A stretch of DNA of 64,000 bases from Thermoproteus uzoniensis 768-20 (GTDB lineage: Archaea; Thermoproteota; Thermoprotei; Thermoproteales; Thermoproteaceae), in contig NC_015315.1 of assembly GCF_000193375.1 (NCBI RefSeq), positions 346,622 to 410,621 on the forward strand, given 5' to 3'. The translations under genes were made by a program, and so were the position numbers. Of the stretch, positions 52,547 to 61,509 are shown piece by piece; within the stretch, counting starts at the first letter, position 1; each line of letters opens with the position of its first letter. The notes beneath the pieces are model-generated. The model was not told the DNA's origin. It saw only the letters and a list, made by a program, of their open reading frames with translations, and ran no database searches.

Positions 52547-53365
52547 ATGTTGCTACAGATCGGGTTGGTGCTCACGGCCGTTGTCATTTTTATAGTGCTC
52601 ATAATAGTCCTCTCCTTGATTGGGTCGGCCATAAAGGTAATCCCCGAATACCAGAGGGCGGTGAGGTTCAGGCTGGGGAGAATCACGGGTTTGTTGGGGC
52701 CGGGCCTCGTCTTCATAGTGCCTATAATAGATACGATCGTGCGCTACGATTTACGTATAGAGGTCGTCGATGTGCCTCAACAAAAGGCCTTGACTAAGGA
52801 CAACGTAGAGGTCACGATAGACGCGGCCGTGTATCAGAGGGTTGTGGATCCGCTTAAGGTAGCGGTGACGGTTAAGAACCACGTCCCCGCCGTGGCCACC
52901 TTCGCCGCAGCTACTCTGAGGGACGTCGTCGGCATGGTGGACCTCGACACGCTCTTATCCCACAGAGAGGAGATAGCCAAGAAGATAGCCGAAATAGTAG
53001 ACGAGCACGTCACGCCGTGGGGCGTCAAGGTGACCGGCGTGGCTATACGCGACATAAGGCTACCCGAAACTCTGGTGAGGGCCATGGCGTCCCAAGCCGA
53101 GGCCGAGAGGTTGCGTAGGGCCAAGATAACGATAGCCTCCGCTGAATACGAGGCCAGTAAAATATACCTAGAGGCTGCCGAGACGTATGCCAAGAACCCT
53201 GTAGCCGTCCAGCTGAGGCAGATCGACGCCCTTCTTGAGATGGCCAGAGAGCACAACTTGATAATAGTTACGCCGTCGTCTCTCGAGTTCGTGGCGTTGC
53301 CCCTAGCTCTCTCAAAGGCTACGCAACAGGGAGGCGGAACTCCTCAGCAAGGCCAGCAGAGTTGA
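52547..53365 (+). CDS. Stomatin/prohibitin family (SPFH) membrane protein
   Basis: The 272-residue protein has an N-terminal transmembrane helix (VVIFIVLIIVLSLIG), the SPFH entry IPEYQRAVRFRLGRITGLLGPGL, and a C-terminal helix plus a Gly/Gln-rich tail (QQGGGTPQQGQQS). It forms membrane microdomain scaffolds and is a substrate or partner of the NfeD-type protease that follows. ATG 52547 is about 23 bases after a TATA-like TTAATTAAG (52522-52530). The next gene starts inside its stop (TGATG). Confidence 0.88.
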   Translation: MLLQIGLVLTAVVIFIVLIIVLSLIGSAIKVIPEYQRAVRFRLGRITGLLGPGLVFIVPIIDTIVRYDLRIEVVDVPQQKALTKDNVEVTIDAAVYQRVVDPLKVAVTVKNHVPAVATFAAATLRDVVGMVDLDTLLSHREEIAKKIAEIVDEHVTPWGVKVTGVAIRDIRLPETLVRAMASQAEAERLRRAKITIASAEYEASKIYLEAAETYAKNPVAVQLRQIDALLEMAREHNLIIVTPSSLEFVALPLALSKATQQGGGTPQQGQQS

Positions 53366-54681
53366 TGGGGAGGAGGGTTATACCGCTGACGCTAATTCTC
53401 GTCTTTCTGGCGTCCCAGCTAATCTGGGCGCAACAAATATACTACGTCAGAGTGGTGTACGTAGTTTCTGTGGACAACACGATAGGGCCCTATACCGTGT
53501 CGCAACTGTCAAGGGCCATAAACGCCGCCGAGCAGAACTCCGGCGCTGTGCTGGTGTTGCTGAATACGCCGGGCGGGCTAGCGGATTCTACGCTTCAAGC
53601 CATGCAGATGATAGGCTCCTCGTCGGCGCCAGTCATAGGCTTCGTCTATCCCGACTACGGCTATGCTTGGTCCGGAGGTACCTATCTGCTTTTGTCCACT
53701 CATATAGCCGCCATGGCCCCGCACACGGTTATAGGATCTTGCCAGCCTATACAGGGCACGACGCCCATAAACGAATCCAAGATACTCAACGCGTTGGCCA
53801 GCTACTTGGCAACTATCATGGAGTCGTATGGCAGAAACTCAACTTACGCCTATCTCTGCGTCGAGCGCAACCTTAACCTGAACGCGGAGGAGGCACTACG
53901 CTATCATGTCATAAACTTCGTGGCCAACGACATAGGGCAACTTCTAGACGAGATAAACGGGACGTCTATACTCCTCGACGGGCATAAAGTCGTTGTGGTT
54001 GTGCAGAGCCCTGCGTTGATAAGGATAGAGCCCACCTTCGGCGAGATGTTCCAGGCGTGGTTAATGGATCCCCTCGTGGAGAGCATCCTATCTCTGCTGG
54101 CGCTACTCATAGTCATCGCGGCGATCGCGTCGGGCCACCCCCTAGTCGCCGGACTCGGCGTAGTGTTGTTCCTGCTATCTGTAATACCCTACGTGTCCAC
54201 CGGCTGGATCTGGGCGATCCTATTCGCAATGGGGGTCGCTCTGCTATTCGCCGGCATGTTCTCGGGGGGCTACACCCACGGTATTCTCGAGGGGACGGGC
54301 GCCGTCTTGGTCATATTGGGCTTCCTGAGCCTCTTCCCGCCCCTCCAGCTACAGAGACAGCCCGTGGTGGTAGCCGATTATTGGCCTCTCGTGGGCTCCG
54401 CGATAGCGCTGTCGGCGATCCTAGCCGGCGTGGTGGCCTTCATAGCGTGGAAAGCCGTAGCCGTACACTTACGGCGGCCGGTATCGGAGCAGCTCCTCAC
54501 ACTGAGAGGGCTCGAGGGCATCGCCGTAGACGATATAGGCCCGGATAGGCCGGGTTACGTACTGGTGTTGGGCGAGTACTGGAAGGCGATCTCCAGAGTT
54601 AACATTAGAAAGGGATGTAGGGTGAGAGTCGTCGAGGCCGAGACACCCTTAGTAGTGGAGCCCGTGGGGAGTTGCAGTTAA
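53365..54681 (+). CDS. NfeD-type membrane serine protease
   Basis: The 438-residue protein has a signal-like start, a ClpP/crotonase-fold protease domain with catalytic Ser103 (AWSGGTYLL) and likely Lys139 (INESKILN), then four or more transmembrane helices and a C-terminal OB-like NfeD domain. The Ser-Lys pair matches the 1510-N protease of Pyrococcus, which cleaves the partner stomatin. Gene order with stomatin is the known operon. An in-frame TTG codon at 53362 precedes the chosen ATG. Confidence 0.88.
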   Translation: MGRRVIPLTLILVFLASQLIWAQQIYYVRVVYVVSVDNTIGPYTVSQLSRAINAAEQNSGAVLVLLNTPGGLADSTLQAMQMIGSSSAPVIGFVYPDYGYAWSGGTYLLLSTHIAAMAPHTVIGSCQPIQGTTPINESKILNALASYLATIMESYGRNSTYAYLCVERNLNLNAEEALRYHVINFVANDIGQLLDEINGTSILLDGHKVVVVVQSPALIRIEPTFGEMFQAWLMDPLVESILSLLALLIVIAAIASGHPLVAGLGVVLFLLSVIPYVSTGWIWAILFAMGVALLFAGMFSGGYTHGILEGTGAVLVILGFLSLFPPLQLQRQPVVVADYWPLVGSAIALSAILAGVVAFIAWKAVAVHLRRPVSEQLLTLRGLEGIAVDDIGPDRPGYVLVLGEYWKAISRVNIRKGCRVRVVEAETPLVVEPVGSCS

Positions 54682-54717
54682 CCCGTTAAGGCACCCATCC
54701 TCGTTTTTCCCGATATC

Positions 54718-54942
54718 GTGTCTGAAGCGGATATATGCTTGGCGGATTTTCCTGAAGTGTTCGTCTACATAATGATGGCCTACGGCTCTGCCCTGATAGT
54801 GCTGGGTCTAATAGGCGGAGAGGATTCGTTGGCCTTATTCGGCCTCGTCTTACTTATCTTATCTAACCTACATACTATCGCTTCTCTTCTAAGGAGAAGG
54901 AGGAAGGGCAGAATCGATGAGGAGCTGAAATCAGCTACTTGA
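54718..54942 (+). CDS. Small two-helix membrane protein, 74 aa
   Basis: A small protein with two hydrophobic helices (VYIMMAYGSALIVLGLIG and LALFGLVLLILSNLHTI) followed by a basic tail (RRRRKGRIDEELK). No family recognised. It lies 36 bases after the NfeD gene and may be co-transcribed with it. Its last bases are opposite the candidate sRNA at 54928-54981. Confidence 0.55.
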   Translation: MSEADICLADFPEVFVYIMMAYGSALIVLGLIGGEDSLALFGLVLLILSNLHTIASLLRRRRKGRIDEELKSAT

Positions 54943-54981
54943 GCCTCTTCACTGCTCGCCAGACCCTTAGCTCATCACCTC
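54928..54981 (-). ncRNA. Candidate C/D box sRNA
   Basis: Read on the minus strand: C GTGATGA (54978-54972), 9-base guide, D' CTGG (54962-54959), 6-base spacer, C' GTGAAGA (54952-54946), 11-base guide, D CTGA (54934-54931). A minus-strand TATA-like TTTTTAA (55007-55001) lies about 25 bases before the presumed 5' end. Part overlaps the 3' end of the small membrane protein gene in antisense. Boxes C and D are perfect; D' and C' each differ by one base or so. Confidence 0.5.
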
Positions 54982-54989
54982 CGCGTATC

Positions 54990-55460
54990 CTAGAGGTAGC
55001 TTAAAAAGTCCTCCAGGAACTTTATCGTGAGGTAGTCCAGGTAGGTATCGCCTACTGCTACTAGTCTTTTATCGTTCTTCTTTATTATATAAATATACTT
55101 ATCTTTTATCTTCAATTGCGCCTCATCTAGATCTAGGTCCAGGTATTGTTCAATACCATTAATTTCAGGCAGGTTTCCATATTCCTCTTGGCCTATCTTG
55201 ACATAATGAAATCCTAGGAGTTGCGCCAACTCGGCCGCATTTGACGGTATGTAACCAACTCGGCCGTAGGGCGGGATAAACTTCTCCAGCCTATCCCTGA
55301 TGTATGCCAACTGGTTCAAGATCTCCTGCTCGCCTGGGGTATACGCCCTCAGAGGTTGCTGTTGTTGCGGCGGCGATCTCCTATTAAGTATAAATATGGC
55401 GGCTATGAGCGCCGCAATCAAGGCGACTATGGCCGCCGGCAACCATATTTGTAAAAGCAC
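54990..55460 (-). CDS. Membrane-anchored hypothetical protein, 156 aa
   Basis: The N-terminus is a transmembrane helix (IWLPAAIVALIAALIAAIFIL) followed by a Pro/Gln-rich linker (RRSPPQQQQPLR) and a soluble domain, partly AT-rich in its codons (about 55070-55170). No known family. A TATA-like TTTAAATTAT (55478-55487) is about 22 bases from the ATG. The final part lies just before the candidate sRNA promoter. Confidence 0.6.
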   Translation of the reverse strand: MLLQIWLPAAIVALIAALIAAIFILNRRSPPQQQQPLRAYTPGEQEILNQLAYIRDRLEKFIPPYGRVGYIPSNAAELAQLLGFHYVKIGQEEYGNLPEINGIEQYLDLDLDEAQLKIKDKYIYIIKKNDKRLVAVGDTYLDYLTIKFLEDFLSYL

Positions 55461-55602
55461 GTCAAGAGCCCCAGGGGATAATTTAAACTATTCGGTCAAG
55501 AAGATGCTGGGCTACAAACAGCGAAATCTCCTGGAATCTATTGCGGTGTTTTCCACGAGAACGACGTTCTCTAGCTTAAAAACCCCTCACTACTAAACAC
55601 CG

Positions 55603-56079
55603 GTGAGGCTGTTGTGGATAGGCATAGTGTTGCTGGCCCTTCTGGCGATACCACATATAGGGTTAGTCGTATACGCCGTTGGACCTGCTCCGGGCTTTCA
55701 AGTCGGCAGATCGTATATCTCCGTCGGCTATGACAAATACTATCTATTCTCGGTGCCGTATCTAGTTAGCTGGGTCATATCGGCGATCGCGATCGCGACC
55801 GCGGGCTATTACGAGGTTAGGAAAGGCGTTAGGCCGAGGGGTAGCGCCGTCTCAGTTGCCGTCTTGTCGATAGTCTTCGCGTCGCCGTTGCCTTTGATAT
55901 TCTCCGAGCAGAACGGCTTAACGGTAATCGCCGTATCTAACGCCTTCTCTTCGGCTGGCCCTATCATGTTCCTGGTCGCCGTTGCTCTAGAGCTCGCCGA
56001 GCACTACCTGTTGCCGCATAGAGTTACAAAGATTTTGGCTATGCCGGAAGTCGCTGTCGAGAAGACGGAGAAGGTGTGA
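55603..56079 (+). CDS. Membrane protein of unknown function, 158 aa
   Basis: Four hydrophobic segments are visible, the first being a signal-like IGIVLLALLAIPHIGLVVYA. The C-terminal 25 residues are soluble and basic/acidic. No family recognised. GTG 55603 lies about 25 bases after TTAAAAAC (55576-55583). It overlaps the next gene by GTGA, so both are co-transcribed. Confidence 0.6.
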   Translation: MRLLWIGIVLLALLAIPHIGLVVYAVGPAPGFQVGRSYISVGYDKYYLFSVPYLVSWVISAIAIATAGYYEVRKGVRPRGSAVSVAVLSIVFASPLPLIFSEQNGLTVIAVSNAFSSAGPIMFLVAVALELAEHYLLPHRVTKILAMPEVAVEKTEKV

Positions 56080-56327
56080 CCCGTTGCTTCTTCTGCCTTA
56101 GAGATTTCGATAAGCTCTATGTAGTCAAGTTAAAAGCAGAGTTGCACATGGATCTATACGTCTACGCCTGCGAGGACTGCCTACGTCAATACAAGGATCT
56201 GATCGTCCAAGTTATCGACGTTTCTCAAGAAGTCGGCAAGAAGAGCTATGGAAAGCACGGGCACTCCCTCAACGATATCGCTAACAGAACTAAGCGTAAT
56301 TACCACAGGAAGTACTCTAGGCGCTAG
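56076..56327 (+). CDS. Small zinc-finger-like protein, 83 aa
   Basis: The N-terminus has CFFC and, 26 residues on, CEDC (YVYACEDCLRQY), suggesting a zinc site. The second half is basic (TKRNYHRKYSRR). GTG 56076 overlaps the previous gene (GTGA). The last 147 bases overlap, in antisense, the 3' end of the nuclease gene at 56181, which is unusual even for this compact window; either the tail is an extension from a lost stop or the overlap is genuine. Confidence 0.55.
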   Translation: MTRCFFCLRDFDKLYVVKLKAELHMDLYVYACEDCLRQYKDLIVQVIDVSQEVGKKSYGKHGHSLNDIANRTKRNYHRKYSRR

Positions 56328-56750
56328 CGATCTCAGCTTGTCGAGACACTTAGCGACCTTATCCAAATGGTTTCTGGCCACGGTCGCCCACCTACCTCCG
56401 CCGTACTTCCAATGCTTAGCCTCTACGACCAAGACCCGTTCGCGGGACCACGCAACCACGTCGAACTCGAATCTGCGGCCGCCGCAGTCTAGTCTGACGT
56501 CTCTCTGGGCTGAATAGCCCCACCCCTCGAATATGTACATCAACACTTCCTCGAAATCCTGCCAGCTAAGCAGACGCGACAGCTTCGCCAGATCCAGCCT
56601 CGCCCCGCTCTGCAGAGCCCTAAATATCAGATAAGGCCTAGGCGCAAGAAGGCCGTCCCTATAAAGCCCGGCCTCCTCTAAACACCGCTTCTCCTCGTCG
56701 TCCAGGGGCGCCCCCGCTACGGCGTCCTCAACCGCCCTGCGCAGACACAC
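56181..56750 (-). CDS. Mrr-like PD-(D/E)XK nuclease-fold protein
   Basis: The 189-residue protein has WQDFEEVLMYIFEGWGY, then RRFEFDVVAWS with Asp97 and VLVVEAKHW with Glu110 and Lys112, the catalytic D...ExK core of Mrr/restriction-endonuclease-like proteins. No modification methylase is nearby, so a lone repair or defence nuclease is possible. GTG 56750 follows a TATA-like GTTTTAAAC (56770-56778). Its end overlaps the zinc-finger gene by 147 bases. Confidence 0.75.
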   Translation of the reverse strand: MCLRRAVEDAVAGAPLDDEEKRCLEEAGLYRDGLLAPRPYLIFRALQSGARLDLAKLSRLLSWQDFEEVLMYIFEGWGYSAQRDVRLDCGGRRFEFDVVAWSRERVLVVEAKHWKYGGGRWATVARNHLDKVAKCLDKLRSLAPRVLPVVITLSSVSDIVEGVPVLSIALLADFLRNVDNLDDQILVLT

Positions 56751-56800
56751 AGAACGACGCCGCTACGCTGTTTAAAACCTATAGCTGTAGCTCCGCACGG

Positions 56801-58222
56801 CTAAGGCGCTTGCTCGTAGAGTTGCTTGGGCCGTCCATACAGCAGATACGAGGGCTTCTGGGCGTATATCGCCCCCGCTATTATGGCCATGTTGGGTATG
56901 CAGAATATCTCGAAACAGGGGCTGGGGCCCTTAGCCATCTGGCCTATTGTGGGCAGTTTGATGTGCCTGAGCTTGTTCACCTCGTCGCTAGTCACCCGCA
57001 CCTCGATCTTCATCTTGTTGAGTCTCTCTACGGCCTTCATGAAATCGGAGAGCTTCAGGCCCGTGCAGGGACATATTACCTGGTCGCCGTCTATCTCGTC
57101 GATGTCGTTTGGCCAGAAATAGGGCCAGCCGGGCGCGTCTATCACGTTGGGCTCCACGTACAGGTCGCTGTAGTCGGTCCCCCTACTGAGCCTCAAGTCG
57201 AGGTTGTAGAGCCAGTTGACCTCTAGGGCTATCTTGGACCTGAACTCCTCCAGAGCCTTGGCGACCTTGTCGGCGTCCTCCAAGCCCTCCTTGGACGCTA
57301 TATACGACGCGAGCAATTTGCCGTGAGCCTCCTCGAGGTGGGCGTAGACGGCGCCGTACAGCTCGCCGACGGCGTATATGTTAGTGCCCCCGGCCGACTT
57401 GCCCCTATCGTCAATTCTCAAAACCTCGCCGAAGCTGTTGCGCCTAGGCACCAACGAGTTGAGCTCGAAGGAATAGAAGACCTTGAGGCCTAGCCTCAGC
57501 GGGACGTATATGTTGGCTGTTCTGACCGTCGACACAACGGCGTCTGCCTCGATCCTCCTATTCTCGGTCCCCTTCTTCCCCACGTACACCTTCAGCTCGA
57601 TCACGCCGTCTTTGTACCTCCTTACCACCGCCGAGTGTATTACCTCTATCCCCAACTTCTCCAAGGTGCTTCTAACCATCTGGAAGTACTTCACGTCGCG
57701 TAGGTAGGCCGAGTTGTCGGCGATCACTACTTGGTTGCCTCTACGAGCCAAGGCGATCGCCGCCCGGAGCCCCCACTCGGTGGTCCCCCACACCAATAGC
57801 CTCTTGCCGTTTATCCCTGCAGCGAGCGCCTCCGAGGCCAATAGAATCTGCGGCGAGCCGGGCATCGGCGTGTACATCTCCACGCCCCCCGTGCTGAGGA
57901 CCAAATGCTTAAACTTAGGCTTAATGCACCGATCGCCGGAGATTAGGACCTCGCCGTCGAAAACCCCTCTATCGACCTCCACCGTATACTTATTTATATA
58001 TTCGCGGGCCGAGACGCCCGATATGGTCGGCTCTCCGTCTAGGGCGTTGTGGCCGCCTCTAGGCCCCTCACTGTAGACGGCTACCTTGAGCCCGTATCTG
58101 CCCAACTCTTGGGCGGCCGCCAGTCCGCCTATGCCGGCGCCCACCACCAGCACGTCGTAGTCCTCCTCGACGCAGGAGCCCGGCCTTTTTATCTCGCCGC
58201 AGATCCACGAGCTACAGATCAT
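56801..58222 (-). CDS. FAD-dependent oxidoreductase with BFD-like [2Fe-2S] region
   Basis: The 473-residue protein has a dinucleotide fold DVLVVGAGIGGLAAAQELGRYG, a second nucleotide-binding segment RLLVWGTTEWGLRAA, and a late cysteine motif (VICPCTGLKLSDF) like the BFD-type iron-sulfur region of opine/sarcosine/HcnB-like oxidase alpha subunits. The N-terminus has additional cysteines. Partner subunits are not in the window. It starts 11 bases inside the HAD gene's end, so they are co-transcribed. Confidence 0.75.
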   Translation of the reverse strand: MICSSWICGEIKRPGSCVEEDYDVLVVGAGIGGLAAAQELGRYGLKVAVYSEGPRGGHNALDGEPTISGVSAREYINKYTVEVDRGVFDGEVLISGDRCIKPKFKHLVLSTGGVEMYTPMPGSPQILLASEALAAGINGKRLLVWGTTEWGLRAAIALARRGNQVVIADNSAYLRDVKYFQMVRSTLEKLGIEVIHSAVVRRYKDGVIELKVYVGKKGTENRRIEADAVVSTVRTANIYVPLRLGLKVFYSFELNSLVPRRNSFGEVLRIDDRGKSAGGTNIYAVGELYGAVYAHLEEAHGKLLASYIASKEGLEDADKVAKALEEFRSKIALEVNWLYNLDLRLSRGTDYSDLYVEPNVIDAPGWPYFWPNDIDEIDGDQVICPCTGLKLSDFMKAVERLNKMKIEVRVTSDEVNKLRHIKLPTIGQMAKGPSPCFEIFCIPNMAIIAGAIYAQKPSYLLYGRPKQLYEQAP

Positions 58223-58904
58223 GCCGAGGGGTTACCGACGCATTAAATGTATTCTCCTCCAGCCAACGCCTAAGCTCCGCCAGACTGCCGAAGTTCAGAT
58301 CGCCTCGCGTCTTGCTCCCGATTATCACTGTGAGTATGCCCAGGGCTCTGGCGCCTAAATCCACGTCGTCGTCGCCCACCATGACGGCCTCCTCCGGCCT
58401 AACGCCGAGCCTTCTGAGGGCTATCCTGAACATGGCCCTATGCGGTTTCCGGTACCTGACCACGTCCGACGTCACCAAAACGTCGACGGAGACGCCCAGC
58501 CGTCTCAGAAACTCCTCTATGTAGCATTTGCAGGTCACGTTGGATACTATCGCCGTTTTGTACTGGGAACTCGCCCATCTGAGAAACTCCGGCGAGTAGT
58601 CCACGGGCACGAGGTGGTCCAGCATCGCGTTGACCAAAACGGCGCGGATATCGCGCCAATCGCCTCCCGACAGCGCCGATATTAAGGCCGCCTGTCCGTC
58701 GACGGTTATCTCTGCCAGAGAGGCCTCCCTCACGGCGTTGGCCAACCTCCTAGCCTCAGTGAAATACTCCAGAGACTTCTCATCGCTCACGCCTAGGACC
58801 GACGAAAGCCCGGCGGCCACGTCGCGTAGGTAGGACTCCTCGTCGTCGATCCTGGCCAGAGTCCCGAAAAAGTCGAGTAGGAGCGCCCTAACGCGGACGT
58901 TCAT
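58212..58904 (-). CDS. HAD superfamily hydrolase
   Basis: The 230-residue protein has motif I LLLDFFGTL with nucleophile Asp11, motif II VSNVT, and the late VMVGDDDVDLGA. The second Asp of motif I (DxD) is Phe, which occurs in some HAD proteins but weakens phosphatase chemistry. It may act on a phosphosugar or as a dehalogenase-like enzyme. It overlaps the end of the RND gene by 17 bases and the FAD gene by 11. Confidence 0.82.
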   Translation of the reverse strand: MNVRVRALLLDFFGTLARIDDEESYLRDVAAGLSSVLGVSDEKSLEYFTEARRLANAVREASLAEITVDGQAALISALSGGDWRDIRAVLVNAMLDHLVPVDYSPEFLRWASSQYKTAIVSNVTCKCYIEEFLRRLGVSVDVLVTSDVVRYRKPHRAMFRIALRRLGVRPEEAVMVGDDDVDLGARALGILTVIIGSKTRGDLNFGSLAELRRWLEENTFNASVTPRHDL

Positions 58905-61476
58905 GCAACTTAGAAGGCCACCAGTTGTATTTAGCTAGTAGGTTCATTATCGCCGGGACGAGCAACGGCCTCACTATATAGGCGTCGAAAATAGCCGAAA
59001 ACGCCACGGTGGCCCCTATCTGCTGTAGGACCGTCAACTGCGACTGGACTATGGAGAGGAAGGCTAGGGCGAGGATTAACGCGGCCCCCGTGACTATGGG
59101 GCCCGTGGTCACTATAGCCGTCCTTATTGCGGACCTATCGTCGAGACCTCTCTCTACCTCTTCTCTAATCCTCGACACTATAAACACATCGTAGTCTGTC
59201 CCCACGGCGACTAGGAGAGTTGTAAGGACGACGGGCTGTAGCCAATACGTCAGCTGGCCGCCTACTATCTGGAATAGGGCTATGTTGAGGGCGAGGCCCC
59301 ACACCATAGACATAAGCACAGTGGCGACAAGCCTTAGAGGAGTCATGACGCTACGAAGAGCCACCATTAGAGCCAATATCACGCTCAATAGAATTATATA
59401 TAGTTGAAAATGCCAAAAATATAAATATATATATGTATAATAAATATGTTTCCAGCCGGCATCGCCACCTATATATAGAAGACCGTATTTCCTAAGTTTA
59501 GTTAAATTATCATAAATATATATTAATTCATCCGATGTACTAGTTAGAGATAATTTTAATGATATTATATAATATTTTCCCTTTGTAAATATAGTATAAT
59601 TTGTATAATAGGGTATTTCAGTTATATAGCCGAGCACAGTGTTGTTCGGGCTCCTAGTAAATACGAGATATGTAGTAGATAACGCCGTCACGTTCCTGAA
59701 ATACGTCTGGGCTATACGTAGCGCCTCCTTGTTCTTGGTCTCCGGCATTGCCGATATGGGATTTGTAGTTATTCTTATATTATTTATTATGAATATAATT
59801 AAAATTAAAGTAATTATAACAAATAATATTAATAATATTTTCGAATATTTAAGCGCGAAGTCCACGGATCTGCCCAGGAGCTTGGAGCGGCCTTCGTGGA
59901 GTCTGATCTCCTCTATCTTCCTCGGCCAGAACAGCCTATCGCCCATCACGGTCATCAACGCGGGAGTTGCCGTGAAGGAGGTGGCCAATACCAATATGAC
60001 GGAAAGCGCCAAAGCTAGCCCTATGGTCTGCATAAATGGCAGGATGGAGAAGCCGAAACTGCCGAGAGCCAAGCCGGCCACTGCAGCGCTTGTGAGAACC
60101 GCGCGTTTGCCGAAGCCGACGGCCGCACTAACAGCCTTGGCGGGCTCGGCCCCCTTGTTCCTCTCCTCTGCGTATCTTCCGAGCAACAAGAGGTTGTAGT
60201 CTATCCCCAACGCGAAGACCACGGGCGCCGCTATGTACACCGAAAGGTAGTAGGGCGGCATATAGGGCGAGATCAAGTAGATAAGCCCCAGGAGGGCGAG
60301 GTAGGACAGCCCCACCTCGGCCAGCACGACCAGCGGCGCGATCAGCGTGCCGAACACCAAAAGCAGAATCGCCAACATGACTATCGCCGTTGTCTTATCT
60401 ATGTCGGGCACCTCGGAGGTCACGATCTCCGTGAACTGCGACATGAGGATGCCGGTAGATACGGGGACGGCCCAACTGTAGTTAAGCTTAGGCACGCCTG
60501 TCCCCTCGGCTATCGCCAGGGCATACAGATCGCCGTAAAGCAACTGCTCGGCTTGCGGTATGGTGTACATAGTAGGCGGCGGATATTCCGAGGTCAAGTT
60601 CCTAAGTAGAGACTCCCTAAAAATGTCGGTGGCGGCTCCGGTCTCATTGACGCACAGGACATACGGTATGTAGGGCCTTAGAGCAAGCGGCAGTCGGGAA
60701 GCCAGCTGTAGGTACAGGTACTTCTCGACCCCTAGCTCGGTCACGTTTCTGGCCAGCTGGATAAGCGACGAGTTCAATCTAGCCGATAAGATCCTCTCGG
60801 CCACTAGATCTATCGAGCTCTCGGCGGCCCAGTCTCTCCACGTAATGCCCTCGAGCAACCAGCTCACGTTGCCGTAGGCCTCATCGGCGGCGAGCCTCAC
60901 CGCCGCGTCCACGCCGTAGGTTTTCGACAGATTCCGGTAGTACTGGAGGAACTTCGCCGTCTGAGGCGTTGAGTAGTTCAGCAGGGCGGCGCCATACGTG
61001 GCGTACAACAACGCCGTGGCGTTTCTCTTGGCCGCCTCGTACGCCTCCTTAAGCTCTCTAAGTTTTATGCAATTATCTTTTGTAGAATTATATATTGTAT
61101 TTAAATAATTAAAGAATTTATTGGTATAATTATTTAATATAGTATTTATTTTTAACCAATATATTTTTTGGGCGATATACTGTATGGTAAGCGGCGACGT
61201 CACGTTGTAGCCCTCCTCAACTAGTGTCTTGTTAATTAGAGAAAGCTTGTGTGAAAGATTAGGCCCATATATTACTATAAATATAAAATTGGAAGAGCTA
61301 TTAGATTTAGATCCATTATTTATTATATTATTTACTATATTTGGTTCTACATTTTTAGGCATTAGCTTGGATTCCGAGTAAACCAACACGTCGAATACCC
61401 TTGCCGCATGCAACGCTAGATAGACATACACGGCGATCCACAACGCGAGCAAGGCGTAGGCCGACGCCGTCCTCAC
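58888..61476 (-). CDS. MMPL/RND superfamily exporter
   Basis: The 862-residue protein has one N-terminal helix, a large extracytoplasmic loop (about 30-360), a helix block with GIDYNLLLLGRY, a second loop and a C-terminal helix block with VGTDYDVFIVSRIREE. The two GxDY segments are the proton-relay sites of MMPL-type transporters. It probably exports lipids or hydrophobic compounds. Both external loops contain Asn/Ile/Tyr-rich segments with strongly AT-rich codons. Start GTG 61476 is near an AT-rich element shared with the divergent FtsX gene. Confidence 0.87.
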   Translation of the reverse strand: MRTASAYALLALWIAVYVYLALHAARVFDVLVYSESKLMPKNVEPNIVNNIINNGSKSNSSSNFIFIVIYGPNLSHKLSLINKTLVEEGYNVTSPLTIQYIAQKIYWLKINTILNNYTNKFFNYLNTIYNSTKDNCIKLRELKEAYEAAKRNATALLYATYGAALLNYSTPQTAKFLQYYRNLSKTYGVDAAVRLAADEAYGNVSWLLEGITWRDWAAESSIDLVAERILSARLNSSLIQLARNVTELGVEKYLYLQLASRLPLALRPYIPYVLCVNETGAATDIFRESLLRNLTSEYPPPTMYTIPQAEQLLYGDLYALAIAEGTGVPKLNYSWAVPVSTGILMSQFTEIVTSEVPDIDKTTAIVMLAILLLVFGTLIAPLVVLAEVGLSYLALLGLIYLISPYMPPYYLSVYIAAPVVFALGIDYNLLLLGRYAEERNKGAEPAKAVSAAVGFGKRAVLTSAAVAGLALGSFGFSILPFMQTIGLALALSVILVLATSFTATPALMTVMGDRLFWPRKIEEIRLHEGRSKLLGRSVDFALKYSKILLILFVIITLILIIFIINNIRITTNPISAMPETKNKEALRIAQTYFRNVTALSTTYLVFTRSPNNTVLGYITEIPYYTNYTIFTKGKYYIISLKLSLTSTSDELIYIYDNLTKLRKYGLLYIGGDAGWKHIYYTYIYLYFWHFQLYIILLSVILALMVALRSVMTPLRLVATVLMSMVWGLALNIALFQIVGGQLTYWLQPVVLTTLLVAVGTDYDVFIVSRIREEVERGLDDRSAIRTAIVTTGPIVTGAALILALAFLSIVQSQLTVLQQIGATVAFSAIFDAYIVRPLLVPAIMNLLAKYNWWPSKLHERPR

Positions 61477-61481
61477 AACGC

Positions 61482-61492
61482 TAAATAATTTA
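61482..61492. promoter_or_regulatory. Shared RND / FtsX permease promoter region
   Basis: TAAATAATTTA lies between the RND start (61476) and the FtsX start (61510). It is about 22 bases from the FtsX ATG, suited to a leaderless transcript; for the RND gene the spacing is too short, so a second element or another start is likely. Confidence 0.4.
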
Positions 61493-61509
61493 GTTCAAAA
61501 ATATCCGCG

